The notes under the pieces were generated by a model that worked only from the letters and a program-made list of their open reading frames with translations, did not search any database and was not told the origin of the DNA. 64,000 nucleotides of DNA from JAKEHA01 sp964560355 (GTDB taxonomy: Bacteria; Krumholzibacteriota; Krumholzibacteriia; WVZY01; JAKEHA01). The translations under genes and the position numbers were made by a program. Location: contig CAZLLI010000003.1 in NCBI GenBank assembly GCA_964560355.1, forward strand, positions 4,396 through 68,395. Direction: 5' to 3'. Of this stretch, positions 16,390 through 25,191 are shown one piece after another (the stretch's first letter is position 1; each line of letters begins with the position of its first letter).

Positions 16390-19300
16390 ATGATCGCACG
16401 TTTCCGGCTCCTCTTCGTCACGCTCACCCTGTCACTCCTGGCCGTCGGCGCGCGCGCGCAAGTCGACGCGCGCATGCTGCAGAACCCCGACGTCTCGCAG
16501 ACGCACATCGTGTTTTCGTATGCGGGCGATCTGTGGGTCGTCGCCAAGCAAGGCGGCACCGCGCTCAAGCTGAGCTCGCCGACCGGGCAGGAACTGTTTC
16601 CGCACTTCTCGCCCGACGGGTCGCGCATCGCGTACAGCGCCAACTACGATGGCAACCTCGACGTGTACGTGGTGCCGACCATGGGCGGCATGCCGACGCG
16701 CGTCACCTACCACGGCATGTCGGACCGCTTGGTCGATTGGTACGCCGACGGCAACTCGCTCCTGTTCGCGTCGTTGATGGCGAGCGGGCGCCAGCGCTTC
16801 AGTCAGTTCTACAAGGTTTCCGCGGGCGGCGGGATGCCGGAGAAGCTCGCGATTCCCTTCGGAGAATTCGCCGCCATCGCGCCCGACGGCAAGACGGTCG
16901 CGTACACGCCGCAGACCCAGGCCTTCCGCACCTGGAAGCGCTACCGCGGCGGCTGGGCGCCCGACATCTACGCGTTCGACCTTTCCGCGATGACGTCGCG
17001 CAACCTGACCAACGATCCCTCCAACGACGAGTTCCCGATGTGGAACGGTTCGACGCTGTACTTCCTCTCCGACCGCGGCCCCGAGAATCGCGCCAACATC
17101 TGGTCGCTGCGCGACGGGCAGGCGAAGCAAATCACCAAGTTCGCCGACTTCGACATCCACTTCCCGTCCATCGGACCCAACGACATCGTGTTCGAAGCGG
17201 GTGGCGCGCTGTACCTCATGAACCTCGCCGACGAAACCTACAAGAAGGTCGACGTCACCGTCTTGACCGACAAGATCACGCTGCTCCCGCACGCCGCCAA
17301 CGCCTCCGATTTGGTCGACGCCATATCGCTCGCGCCCGACGGCAAGCGCGCGCTGTTCGGCGCGCGCGGCGAAATCTTCTCGGTGCCGGCGGAGCACGGC
17401 CCCGTCATCGACCTCACCAACACGAGCGGCGTCGCCGAGCGCTACCCGGCGTGGTCGCCCGACGGCAAGCGCGTCGCGTATTTTAGTGATGCCTCCGGCG
17501 AGTACGAGCTCACCGTGCGCGACCTCGACCAGCCCGGCGCCGAGCAGAAGCTCACCTCCTTCGGCCCCGGCTATCGCTATCGCCCGTTCTGGTCGCCCGA
17601 CTCGAAGAAGATCGCGTTCATCGACCAGGCGATGAAGATTCGCGTGTTCGACCTCGACAAGAAGAAGGCGGTGGACGTCGACCGCGGGCTGTGGATGTAC
17701 GACGACGAGCTGGCCGGCTTCACGCCCAGTTGGTCGCCCGACAGCCGCTGGCTCGCGTACCGCAAGGACATGGGCAACCGCAACGGCGCCATCGCGCTGT
17801 TCGACACCCAAGAAGGCAAGGTCCACCAAGTGACGTCGGGCTACTACAACGACGCGCTGCCGTCGTTCGACCCCGACGGCAAGTATCTCTTCTTCGCCAC
17901 CAATCGCTCGTTCGCGCCCGTCTATTCCGACGTCGACGCCACCTTCATCTATCCCAACAGCACGCACCTCGCGGTGGCGACGCTGTCCGCCGACGTGCCT
18001 TCGCCCATGAGTCCGCGCGACGACTCCACCAAAGTCGCGGCAGACAAGGGCGACGACAAGAAAGACGACAAGAAGAAGGACAAGAAGGACGACAAGAAGA
18101 AGGAAGAGCCGAAAGCGACCAAGATCCAGATCGACGGCTTCGAGAATCGCGTCAGCATTCTGCCGCCCAAGGCCGGCAACATCGGGCGCATTCGCGCCGT
18201 GTCGGGCAAGGTCGTTTTCCACCGCTTGCCCAACACCGGGTCGGCGGACGAGGCGCGCCCCGTCATGTTCTACGACCTCACGGAGCGCGAGGAGAAGACC
18301 ATCGTCGACGACGCCGACTTCTACCAAGTGAGCGCCAACGGCGAGAAGATTCTCGTCGGCAAGAAGAACAACTACTACGTAGTCGACGTGAAGGAGGACC
18401 AGAAGCTCGAGAAGCAGATGCCGGCGGGCGAGCTGGCCATGACCGTCGACCCGCGCGCGGAATGGAAGCAGCTCTTCAACGACGCGTGGCGGTTCGAGCG
18501 CGACTACTTCTACGACCCCGGCATGCACGGCGTCGACTGGAACGCGATGCGCGCGCAGTACGGCAAACTCCTCGACGACGCCGTCACGCGCTGGGACGTC
18601 AACTTCGTGATCGGCGAATTGATCGCCGAGTTGAGCTCGTCGCACACCTATCGCGGCGGCGGCGACGCCGAGCAGGCCAAGGACGTCGCGGTCGGCTACC
18701 TCGGCGTCGACTGGGAGCTCGCGAACGGCGCCTATCGCGTGAAGAAGATCATTCGCGGCGCGCCGTGGGACACCGAGGTGCGCTCGTCGCTCGACGTGTC
18801 CGGCGTCGACGTGAAAGAGGGCGACTACGTGCTCGCGGTGAACGGCCGGCGCATGGACGCGGCCAAGGCGCCGTGGGCCGCGTTCGCGGGCCTCGCCGAC
18901 AAACCCGTCGTGCTCACCGTCAATTCCAAGCCGTCGATGGACGGCGCGCGCACCGTGCTCGTGCAAACCATGGACGACGAGACGCGCCTGCGCCACCTCG
19001 CGTGGATCGAAGCCAACCGCAAGCGCGTCGACGACGCGACCGGCGGCAAGATCGGCTACATCTACGTGCCCAGCACCGGCCTCGACGGACAGTCGGAGCT
19101 CGTGCGCCAATTCGCGGCGCAATTCAACAAGCAGGGATTGATCGTCGACGAGCGCTTCAACAGCGGCGGCCAAATTCCCGACCGCTTCGTCGAGATGCTG
19201 AACCGCAAGCCGCTCGCGTTTTGGGCCGTGCGCGACGGCGAAACCTGGCAGTGGCCGCCGGTCGCGAACTTCGGGCCCAAGGTGATGCTCATCAACGGTT

Positions 19301-19644
19301 GGAGCGGTTCCGGCGGCGACGCCTTCCCCGACTACTTCCGCAAGGCCGGCGTCGGGCCGCTCGTCGGGACGCGCACGTGGGGCGGATTGATCGGAATCTC
19401 CGGCTCGCCCAATCTGATCGACGGCGGCCAAGTCACCGTGCCGACGTTCCGCATGTACGACCCCGACGGCAAGTGGTTCCGCGAGGGCCACGGCGTCGAC
19501 CCGGATATCGAAGTGAAGGAAGACTACGGCCAGCTCGCGAAGGGCGTCGACGTCCAGTTGGAGCGCGGCATTCAGGAAGTCATGAAGCTCTTGAACGCGG
19601 CGCCGTCTCCGATGACGAAGCAGCCCGCGTACGAGAAGCGCTAG
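16390..19644 (+). CDS. Exported Tricorn-type S41 protease with beta-propeller and PDZ domains
   Basis: A 1084-residue protease of the Tricorn type. A signal peptide covers residues 1-23 (MIARFRLLFVTLTLSLLAVG, then ARA), unlike cytosolic archaeal Tricorn. TolB/WD-like propeller repeats fill about 30-540 (repeated SPDGKR/SPDSKK turns), a Lys/Asp-rich linker lies near 555-575, then a C1 domain, a PDZ domain near 770-870 and the S41 core. Catalytic candidates are Ser751-His752 in LSSSHTYRGG, Ser974 in GWSGSGGD and Glu1032 in WFREGHGVDPD, at nearly the same numbers as in archaeal Tricorn (745, 746, 965, 1023). It likely trims peptides in the periplasm. ATG 16390 follows GGAG. Confidence 0.93.
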   Translation: MIARFRLLFVTLTLSLLAVGARAQVDARMLQNPDVSQTHIVFSYAGDLWVVAKQGGTALKLSSPTGQELFPHFSPDGSRIAYSANYDGNLDVYVVPTMGGMPTRVTYHGMSDRLVDWYADGNSLLFASLMASGRQRFSQFYKVSAGGGMPEKLAIPFGEFAAIAPDGKTVAYTPQTQAFRTWKRYRGGWAPDIYAFDLSAMTSRNLTNDPSNDEFPMWNGSTLYFLSDRGPENRANIWSLRDGQAKQITKFADFDIHFPSIGPNDIVFEAGGALYLMNLADETYKKVDVTVLTDKITLLPHAANASDLVDAISLAPDGKRALFGARGEIFSVPAEHGPVIDLTNTSGVAERYPAWSPDGKRVAYFSDASGEYELTVRDLDQPGAEQKLTSFGPGYRYRPFWSPDSKKIAFIDQAMKIRVFDLDKKKAVDVDRGLWMYDDELAGFTPSWSPDSRWLAYRKDMGNRNGAIALFDTQEGKVHQVTSGYYNDALPSFDPDGKYLFFATNRSFAPVYSDVDATFIYPNSTHLAVATLSADVPSPMSPRDDSTKVAADKGDDKKDDKKKDKKDDKKKEEPKATKIQIDGFENRVSILPPKAGNIGRIRAVSGKVVFHRLPNTGSADEARPVMFYDLTEREEKTIVDDADFYQVSANGEKILVGKKNNYYVVDVKEDQKLEKQMPAGELAMTVDPRAEWKQLFNDAWRFERDYFYDPGMHGVDWNAMRAQYGKLLDDAVTRWDVNFVIGELIAELSSSHTYRGGGDAEQAKDVAVGYLGVDWELANGAYRVKKIIRGAPWDTEVRSSLDVSGVDVKEGDYVLAVNGRRMDAAKAPWAAFAGLADKPVVLTVNSKPSMDGARTVLVQTMDDETRLRHLAWIEANRKRVDDATGGKIGYIYVPSTGLDGQSELVRQFAAQFNKQGLIVDERFNSGGQIPDRFVEMLNRKPLAFWAVRDGETWQWPPVANFGPKVMLINGWSGSGGDAFPDYFRKAGVGPLVGTRTWGGLIGISGSPNLIDGGQVTVPTFRMYDPDGKWFREGHGVDPDIEVKEDYGQLAKGVDVQLERGIQEVMKLLNAAPSPMTKQPAYEKR

Positions 19645-19652
19645 CAGAAACA

Positions 19653-19684
19653 GGAGCGGGGGATCGTGTCGGATCCTCCGCTCC
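19653..19684. terminator. Long hairpin between convergent genes
   Basis: GGAGCGGGGGATC pairs with GATCCTCCGCTCC: thirteen pairs, one of them G-U, around a six-base loop. It sits nine bases after the Tricorn-like stop and 22 bases from the facing gene, so it can serve as terminator for both. No U run follows on either strand. Confidence 0.7.
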
Positions 19685-19705
19685 TACTCCTCGCGCACGC
19701 AACGA

Positions 19706-20458
19706 CTAGTCGAGTACGACTAGCTTCGCCACTCGCTCCGCGACGTTGGTGCGCAATTGCACGAAGTAGATTCCGCTCGGGGCTCTGCGCCCGTCTTGCG
19801 TGCGCCCGTCCCACGCGAACTCATAGTCGCCCGCTTCGAGCCAGGTTCCCGCGACCAGAGTCGCCACTGCGCGCCCGGTCACGTCGCGAACGACGAGACG
19901 GGTGTCCTGGCGCGTGTCGAGATGAACGCGCATCGTCGTCGACGCCCCCAACGGATTGGGTCCGACCTCCAAGCGTGCGAGAAGCGCCGGTGCGCTGCCC
20001 GACCGCACGTCGGTGGGAGGAAGCGCGCCGGCGATCGAATACTGCTGACTGAAGCACGGAGTTCCAAGTTGTCCATTGAAACAGGAGCAGTCGGAACCCA
20101 CAAACTGTGCCGTAAACGTCCCGGTCCAATGCCCAGCCGACTGGATCTGGCCCGTCAAGGTGTAGGTCTCGGTGCAACCGCCCGGAATCGTCTGCGTGGC
20201 CGTGAACGTGCCCGTTTGACAGTTGACCGTCCCGGCCATGTGCGGGCCGGTGGGGCTGGCATTGATCGATATTTGGTTGCCGTTGACCGACACAATCCAA
20301 CCGGTCACGTTGAATGAGATGAGTGCCATACAACACGAATAGCTCGCCGAGGGCGTGGACACGTACGTACCATTGAGGAGACATTGCGCGCGGGCGGGCG
20401 AGACGAACAACGACAGGAAGCCGGCAACGACGAGGAGCGGGGTTCGGGACCGTCTCAT
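19706..20458 (-). CDS. Secreted protein with FlgD-like/type IX-type C-terminal domain
   Basis: A 250-residue exported protein of unknown function. A signal peptide (to about 24, SLFVSPARA) is followed by a Cys-rich, Thr/Ser-rich beta domain of about 120 residues with six or more cysteines (QCLLNGTY, YSCCMALI, DCSCFNGQ), perhaps a lipocalin-like or small barrel fold. The last 85 residues form a FlgD-like/type IX sorting-like domain: GPNPLGASTTMRVHL, VVRDVTGRAVATL, FAWDGRTQDGRRAPSGIYFVQL. Such tails mark surface or secreted proteins in FCB-related lineages. The same tail ends the protein at 55406-56881. Confidence 0.82.
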   Translation of the reverse strand: MRRSRTPLLVVAGFLSLFVSPARAQCLLNGTYVSTPSASYSCCMALISFNVTGWIVSVNGNQISINASPTGPHMAGTVNCQTGTFTATQTIPGGCTETYTLTGQIQSAGHWTGTFTAQFVGSDCSCFNGQLGTPCFSQQYSIAGALPPTDVRSGSAPALLARLEVGPNPLGASTTMRVHLDTRQDTRLVVRDVTGRAVATLVAGTWLEAGDYEFAWDGRTQDGRRAPSGIYFVQLRTNVAERVAKLVVLD

Positions 20459-20472
20459 GGGGGCCTCTCTTT

Positions 20473-20490
20473 CGAGCGCCAGTGCGCTCG
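20473..20490 (-). other. Stem-loop at the 5' end of the secreted-protein transcript
   Basis: CGAGCGC and GCGCTCG form a 7-bp stem with a four-base loop directly at the predicted start of transcription of the 19706-20458 gene, ahead of its GAGAGG ribosome-binding site. It may stabilise the mRNA 5' end. Confidence 0.4.
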
Positions 20491-20496
20491 CCTCCT

Positions 20497-20502
20497 ATCA
20501 TA
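20497..20502 (-). promoter_or_regulatory. Extended -10 promoter of the secreted FlgD-tail gene
   Basis: Minus strand TGG-TATGAT with TATGAT at 20502-20497; no clear -35. Leader about 31 bases. It would give this gene its own promoter inside the minus-strand cluster. Confidence 0.45.
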
Positions 20503-20538
20503 CCAGAATGCGCGGGGCTCGTTCGCTTACACCAACTC

Positions 20539-20922
20539 TTACAACCACCCCAGCTTTTTCGCCGCGCCGTGCATCATGTAGATGCTTGCGCAGAGCAGAA
20601 ACACGCCGAAGCCGAAGCGCAGGTGCGGGCCGCTGACCTTGTTGGCGAGGTGCGCGCCGACCCAGCCGCCGGCGAGCATGGTGCTCGCGATGATGGCGGC
20701 GGCCTTCAAGTCGACGTTGCCGTGACGGTAGAATTCGAGGGTCGCGAGGAGTCCGATGGGCGGGAGGAGCACGGCGAGGCTGGTGCCGGTCGCCTTGTGC
20801 TGCGTGAACGCGGCGAAGTAGACGAGCGCGGGGACGATGATGATGCCGCCCCCGACGCCGAACATCCCGGCCGTGATTCCCGCCAGCACGCCGATCGCGA
20901 TGAAGATCACCCACGCAGGCAT
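20539..20922 (-). CDS. TauE/SafE-family membrane protein, half-size
   Basis: A 127-residue membrane protein of the TauE/SafE (DUF81) family, proposed exporters of sulfite and organosulfur anions. The family glycine motif is GITAGMFGVGGGIIIVPAL, followed by KATGTSLAVLLPPIGLLA and AGGWVGAHLAN. Full-length members have two such halves in 240-270 residues; this one has a single repeat with about four spans and probably acts as a dimer. It follows the SDR gene by 35 bases. Substrate not known. Confidence 0.85.
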   Translation of the reverse strand: MPAWVIFIAIGVLAGITAGMFGVGGGIIIVPALVYFAAFTQHKATGTSLAVLLPPIGLLATLEFYRHGNVDLKAAAIIASTMLAGGWVGAHLANKVSGPHLRFGFGVFLLCASIYMMHGAAKKLGWL

Positions 20923-20957
20923 ACGGACCTCCTAGCGACGAACGCGGTCGCTTTCAC

Positions 20958-21665
20958 CTACCACGGATTCGACGCCCACACCGAGACCTCGGGGATCATC
21001 CCGCGGTCGTCCATCTCCAACACCGACTTGATCACGTGCGCGATTTCCATCGTGCTCAACTTGTTGGGCGCGGGTTCGCGCTCCTGGCCGTCGTCGCTGC
21101 CGAAGGCGGTGGCCACTTCGCTCGGTGCCACCAGCGTGACGCGGATATTGTGCTTGCGAAGCTCCGCCTGCCAGCACTCGGTCATTCCGCGCAGCGCGAA
21201 CTTCGACGCCGCGTAGATGCTTCCGCCGGCGAATCCTTTGAGTCCCGCCGTCGAGCCGACATTGATAATGTGCCCGCGCGACTTCTGCGCCTTGAACATC
21301 TTCGCGGCGCGCGCGCCCATCAGCGCGGCGCCGTAGACGTTGACGCGGAAGACCTTGTCGAACTCTTCGAACGTCACCGTCTCCATCTCGGAGAAACGGC
21401 CGAAGCCGGCATTATTAATGAGGCAATCGAGGCCACCGAGGTGGCGTCGCACCTCTTCGAAGGTTCGTTCGACGTCCTTCGGATTGCCCGCGTCGGCGAC
21501 GATGGGAATGGCACCGATGGCCTTCGCGGCCTTGTGCAGGCGCTCTTCGTGGCGTGCGGTCACGGCCACGCGCGCACCGGCTTCGGATAGAACCTGTGCG
21601 GCCGCGCGGCCGATACCCAAACTGCCACCCGTGACGAGAATTCTCGCGTTCTTGAGTTCCATCAC
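20958..21665 (-). CDS. SDR-family oxidoreductase
   Basis: A 235-residue short-chain dehydrogenase/reductase. The nucleotide-binding motif TGGSLGIG is at 12-19, LINNAGFG follows, and the catalytic part is NVGSTAGLKGFAGGSIYAAS with Lys after it (YAASK). It reduces or oxidises a carbonyl/alcohol with NAD(P)H; substrate unknown. It starts five bases after the PorV-like stop, so it is co-transcribed with that gene and RNase G. Confidence 0.9.
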   Translation of the reverse strand: MMELKNARILVTGGSLGIGRAAAQVLSEAGARVAVTARHEERLHKAAKAIGAIPIVADAGNPKDVERTFEEVRRHLGGLDCLINNAGFGRFSEMETVTFEEFDKVFRVNVYGAALMGARAAKMFKAQKSRGHIINVGSTAGLKGFAGGSIYAASKFALRGMTECWQAELRKHNIRVTLVAPSEVATAFGSDDGQEREPAPNKLSTMEIAHVIKSVLEMDDRGMIPEVSVWASNPW

Positions 21666-21670
21666 TTACC

Positions 21671-22726
21671 TCACGGCGCCCAGCGCGCGCCAACCAAGAG
21701 CCCGAAGCAGTCGCGGTCCAGATCGAAGAACGACGACTCGTCGATGTTCGCGTAGTCGAGTTGAAGCAACCAGTGCCCGAAATCCCAACCGAGCCCCGCT
21801 CCGAATTGGGTACGGTCTTGTCCGTTCTCGAACGTAACTTGTCCAAAGCGGGCTTCGAGGGCACCGAAAAACGAGGCGGCAAAACCGTACGACTCTGCAT
21901 CCGTCGACGCTTCTCGATTCGCCCAATCATAATCGAACGAAAACATGAGTCTCGCGACGTCGCGCTTCCACGCACCGCTTCCTATCGATCCCAACGGCGA
22001 CGCGATATCGATGCCGATCCCGGTTCGGGTCTCGTTGTCGATTTGCGAGACGCGGCCGTCGTAATCGGCGCCGGTGTCGAGATTCAGTATCGCGAAACCG
22101 GCGCGCGGGCGTAGCAACGCCCCGTTCAAGACGATCGGGGCGGCCACAAGCGCACCCGCGTCGAGTGCCCAGGTGGAGACATGGTCCGCGGCGAACTCCG
22201 ACCGTATGTACTTGGCAGTGCCTCCCGCACCGAGGGTGATCACACCGTGCTCCCACGCCGCGGCCGCGGTTGCGGTGAGCATATGGTCGTCGGGGTCGTA
22301 CAGCTCCCCGGTTCCCTCGGGGAGAAAGATCGTTCGCACGACTTGCGGATCCATCCAAAGGCCCGTGTATCCCAGCGAACCGCCGAAGCGCCAGGTCGTC
22401 GATTCGGATGAGATGACCCGATGGGAACCTGACACGCGAATGTCGGCGAGGCCGATGTCGGCGGGCCACTCTTCGTAGCTGCTTTGCAGGGTCCACGCAT
22501 CGACCCAAGCCAGGCTCGCCGGGTTGAAGTACCCAGTCGAATGCTCGTAGACCGACGCGGTGCCCGTTGAACCCATGCCGAGGTTTCGGACACCGCGCGG
22601 CATGCCCGCGAATTGGAACGCATAGGTGCCCACCTTGCTGAACGGCTCGGTGCTGGCAGCCTTGTCGCGCCACGCCCACAGGGACAACAACAATCCCGAC
22701 GCGACAACGACGTGCCGGACGCGCAC
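21671..22726 (-). CDS. PorV/UPF0164-like outer-membrane barrel protein
   Basis: A 351-residue predicted outer-membrane protein. The start is GTG 22726, two bases after the rng stop with GGGGTAGAG before it. After a short signal sequence (VVVASGLLLSLWAW) come PRGVRNLGMGSTGTASV and TGYFNPASLAWVD, which match the PorV/PorQ (UPF0164) N-terminus with its NPA turn. The rest alternates in short amphipathic strands and ends in a strand with a final aromatic region (LLVGARWAP). PorV works with type IX secretion in Bacteroidetes, and two proteins here carry type IX-like tails. Function in this organism is inferred only. Confidence 0.75.
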   Translation of the reverse strand: MRVRHVVVASGLLLSLWAWRDKAASTEPFSKVGTYAFQFAGMPRGVRNLGMGSTGTASVYEHSTGYFNPASLAWVDAWTLQSSYEEWPADIGLADIRVSGSHRVISSESTTWRFGGSLGYTGLWMDPQVVRTIFLPEGTGELYDPDDHMLTATAAAAWEHGVITLGAGGTAKYIRSEFAADHVSTWALDAGALVAAPIVLNGALLRPRAGFAILNLDTGADYDGRVSQIDNETRTGIGIDIASPLGSIGSGAWKRDVARLMFSFDYDWANREASTDAESYGFAASFFGALEARFGQVTFENGQDRTQFGAGLGWDFGHWLLQLDYANIDESSFFDLDRDCFGLLVGARWAP

Positions 22727-22728
22727 CT

Positions 22729-24426
22729 CTACCCCGCTTCCGCGACCAAATCCCGGAAGTTCGACAGCGAGACCAGCTTGAAGTCCTCGCGGTGGAGCCG
22801 CGGGTCGTCCTGGATTTCGATGCGCATGCGGTACTGCTTCTCGAGCGAGTCGAGCATGCCGGCGCGCTGCTCTTCCAGGAACACGCCGAACGACGTGTTG
22901 ACGCGCAACTGCACGCGGCGCTCCTTGGTGCGCTGGCCGATGCGGTGAATCTGGCGCTCGACCTTGTTGGCGAGGGTGTCGAACGAGAGCACTTTGCCGG
23001 TGCCGCGACAGTACGGGCACTCCTCGCTCAAGAAATGCAGCAAGGACGGCCGCACGCGCTTGCGGCTGATTTCGACCAGCCCGAGGTCGCTGATGGCGAA
23101 CGCCTTCGCGCGCGAGCGGTCGCGGCGCAAGTGGTTGCGGAGCTCGGTCAGCACCTTCTTCTTGTTGGCCTCGCTCTCCATGTCGATGAAGTCGATCACA
23201 ATGATGCCGCCGATGTCGCGCAGGCGCAGCTGGCGCGGGACTTCGCGCGCCGCGAGGAGATTCGTTTCCAGAATCGTTTCCTCCTGGTCGCGCTTGCCGA
23301 CGAAGCGCCCGGTGTTGACGTCGACCACGACCATGGCTTCGGTCTGGTCGAACACGAGGTAGCCGCCCTTCTTGAGCCACACCTTGCGCTCGAGCGTCTT
23401 CTCGATTTCGTTTTCGATGTTGTACTTCTCGAAAATGGGCGACTTCTCGCGGAACAGGTGCGTGCGCGACGCGAGCTCGGGGCTCACCTGGCGCAGATGG
23501 CGCACGAGGCGTCGGTACTCGCGCTCGTTGTCCATCCAGATCTTGTCGATGTCTTCCGCGAGGAGGTCACGCACCATCCCAACCACCATGCCGACTTCTT
23601 CGTGCACGAGCTCGGGCGCCTGCGCCTTTTCGGCGCGGCGTCTCACTTCCTGCCACAGCTTGTGCAGGTAGTTGATATCGGCGACGATCTGCTTGTCCTC
23701 GACGCCTTCGCACGCGGTGCGCGCGATGACGGCGCAGTTGGGCGGCTTCTTCTTCGAGATGAGCGTGCGCAAACGCGTGCGCTCCTGGCGCGATTCGATG
23801 CGGCGCGAAATGCCGAGGTAATCGCTGTTCGGCATGTAGACGACGTGGCGACCGGGCAGCGACACCTGCGTGGTGAGCCGCGGCCCCTTGGTGCCGATGG
23901 CTTCCTTGGTTACTTGCACCAACACTTCCTGGCCCTTGGTCAGCATCTTCTCGATGGGCTGCACGGTGGGACGCTCGCGATTCTCGCGCCCTCCGCGCCC
24001 GCGCCCCCCGCGGTCGTCGCCGCGTCCGCCGCGGTCGTCGCGGCCCCCGCGGTCGCGACCGTTGCCGCCGCGGCGGTGGTCGTCGCGGCGTCCGCCGCGC
24101 TCGTCGCCGTGGTTGTGGTCGTCGTCGTCGTCGCGGTTGCGTCCGCGACGTCGGCCGTAGTCCTCTTCGTCGACCTCGACTTCGCCCTCCATCCCTTCGG
24201 CGTCGGGGACGAGATCGCTCGCGTGGAGGAAGCCCGCCTTCTCGTAGCCGATGTCGACGAACGCGGCCTGGATGCCGGGCAGGATCGCGTTCACGCGACC
24301 GAGGTAAATGTCACCGACGAGGCGCCGCGTCGCGGCGCGCTCCACCATGAATTCGACGAGCTCGCCTTCTTCGACGATGGCGGCCCGGACCTCCTGCGAG
24401 GTCGAGTTGATCAGTACTTCTTTCAT
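22729..24426 (-). CDS. rng: Ribonuclease G/E with an Arg-Gly-rich insertion
   Basis: A 565-residue RNase G/E endoribonuclease acting on single-stranded RNA in rRNA and mRNA processing. Residues 1-75 begin an S1 domain (YLGRVNAILPGIQAAFVDIG), which is interrupted at about 76-153 by an acidic then Arg/Gly/Asp-rich stretch (repeats of RGGRDD type) before resuming at KGQEVLVQV. The catalytic part has VVVDVNTG and IVIDFIDM with the metal-binding aspartates, and the zinc-link CPYCRGTGK. No long RNase E C-terminal scaffold is present, so RNase G is the better name. Overlaps the DUF2344 gene by four bases. Confidence 0.95.
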   Translation of the reverse strand: MKEVLINSTSQEVRAAIVEEGELVEFMVERAATRRLVGDIYLGRVNAILPGIQAAFVDIGYEKAGFLHASDLVPDAEGMEGEVEVDEEDYGRRRGRNRDDDDDHNHGDERGGRRDDHRRGGNGRDRGGRDDRGGRGDDRGGRGRGGRENRERPTVQPIEKMLTKGQEVLVQVTKEAIGTKGPRLTTQVSLPGRHVVYMPNSDYLGISRRIESRQERTRLRTLISKKKPPNCAVIARTACEGVEDKQIVADINYLHKLWQEVRRRAEKAQAPELVHEEVGMVVGMVRDLLAEDIDKIWMDNEREYRRLVRHLRQVSPELASRTHLFREKSPIFEKYNIENEIEKTLERKVWLKKGGYLVFDQTEAMVVVDVNTGRFVGKRDQEETILETNLLAAREVPRQLRLRDIGGIIVIDFIDMESEANKKKVLTELRNHLRRDRSRAKAFAISDLGLVEISRKRVRPSLLHFLSEECPYCRGTGKVLSFDTLANKVERQIHRIGQRTKERRVQLRVNTSFGVFLEEQRAGMLDSLEKQYRMRIEIQDDPRLHREDFKLVSLSNFRDLVAEAG

Positions 24427-25106
24427 ATGCTTGCTTGCACGACTCCTTGATCGAGCGGAGAAACCAGCCGGTCGTCGCGCACCACGTACTGTGCGATTCG
24501 CACCACTTTGATGGGTACGCGAAACGACTCGGGGTCTCCGATCGCGGCGGCGACGACCTCCTCGGGGGTGACGATGCGACCGTTTTGCATGGTCGACGTG
24601 TAGCGAATGCGGAGCGCGTCCGTGGATTGGACGACGTCCGCTTCGCGCACCCGGGGATCCGTCGCGGCCTGGTTGTTATGGAGGAACCGATTCGAGATGC
24701 GGTCGGTGACGACGCCCGCGTCGGCCACGGCGTCTTCCGCCGCGACCACCACGTCCATCGACACCGCTCCCATGTCCGAGGCGAGCTTGGGCGTCTTGTC
24801 GTCGATGGCGACGACGTGCGTCACGCAGAGCCCGTCGGGCAGTTTGGCGTTCACCGCGTCCGCGAAGCCGTCCACGGGGCCGTCCATAGTGACGTCCATG
24901 TACTCTTCGCGGCTCTCCCATCCGGTCCTAAGCGGCGGACCGAACGACATGCGCATGTGCGGGTGGAATCCTTCGCTCCACGCGACGGGGACTCCGGCCG
25001 CGGCGAACGCGCGCTCGAAGATACGCACTACGTCCTTGTGGGACGTAAAGCGAACCGTTCCCAGCTTCTCGAACTGGATCCTAATTTTCACACGTGCGCG
25101 GCTCAC
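24423..25106 (-). CDS. TIGR03936/DUF2344 radical-SAM-associated protein
   Basis: A 227-residue protein of the family often found fused or next to a radical SAM enzyme and beside RNase G/E. It starts with KIRIQFEKLGTVRFTSHKDVVRIFERA and FHPHMRMSFGPPL, which are family hallmarks. Its usual radical SAM partner is not adjacent here. The gene overlaps rng by four bases, the common pairing, so it probably supports RNA processing or modification. Start is GTG 25106; GTG 25091 is also possible. Biochemical role not known. Confidence 0.85.
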   Translation of the reverse strand: MSRARVKIRIQFEKLGTVRFTSHKDVVRIFERAFAAAGVPVAWSEGFHPHMRMSFGPPLRTGWESREEYMDVTMDGPVDGFADAVNAKLPDGLCVTHVVAIDDKTPKLASDMGAVSMDVVVAAEDAVADAGVVTDRISNRFLHNNQAATDPRVREADVVQSTDALRIRYTSTMQNGRIVTPEEVVAAAIGDPESFRVPIKVVRIAQYVVRDDRLVSPLDQGVVQASI

Positions 25107-25191
25107 CCGCGCGCTGTTGTTTCAAAGCGACCCGAACCGCCGGGGCCACAGCGCCCGTGGGCAGTCGCGCGTTCGAATCTCCTAAGGACCG

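Noticed and set aside
18040..18115. GACGACAAGAAG-type repeat array
   Set aside because: Codes for the Lys/Asp linker of the Tricorn-like protein; a low-complexity protein segment, not a DNA element.
16432..19491. 1019-codon open frame antisense to the Tricorn-like gene
   Set aside because: Same reverse-frame artefact; the plus-strand protein has a signal peptide, domains and catalytic residues.
23990..24150. Short tandem CCGCGGTCGTCG-like repeats that look like a CRISPR or minisatellite
   Set aside because: They encode the Arg/Gly/Asp tract of RNase G in frame; no spacer-repeat order.
25150..25190. tRNA-like GTTCGAATC box in the gap after purF
   Set aside because: The flanking bases do not pair into a T stem, and no acceptor or anticodon arms are found upstream. 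Chance resemblance.
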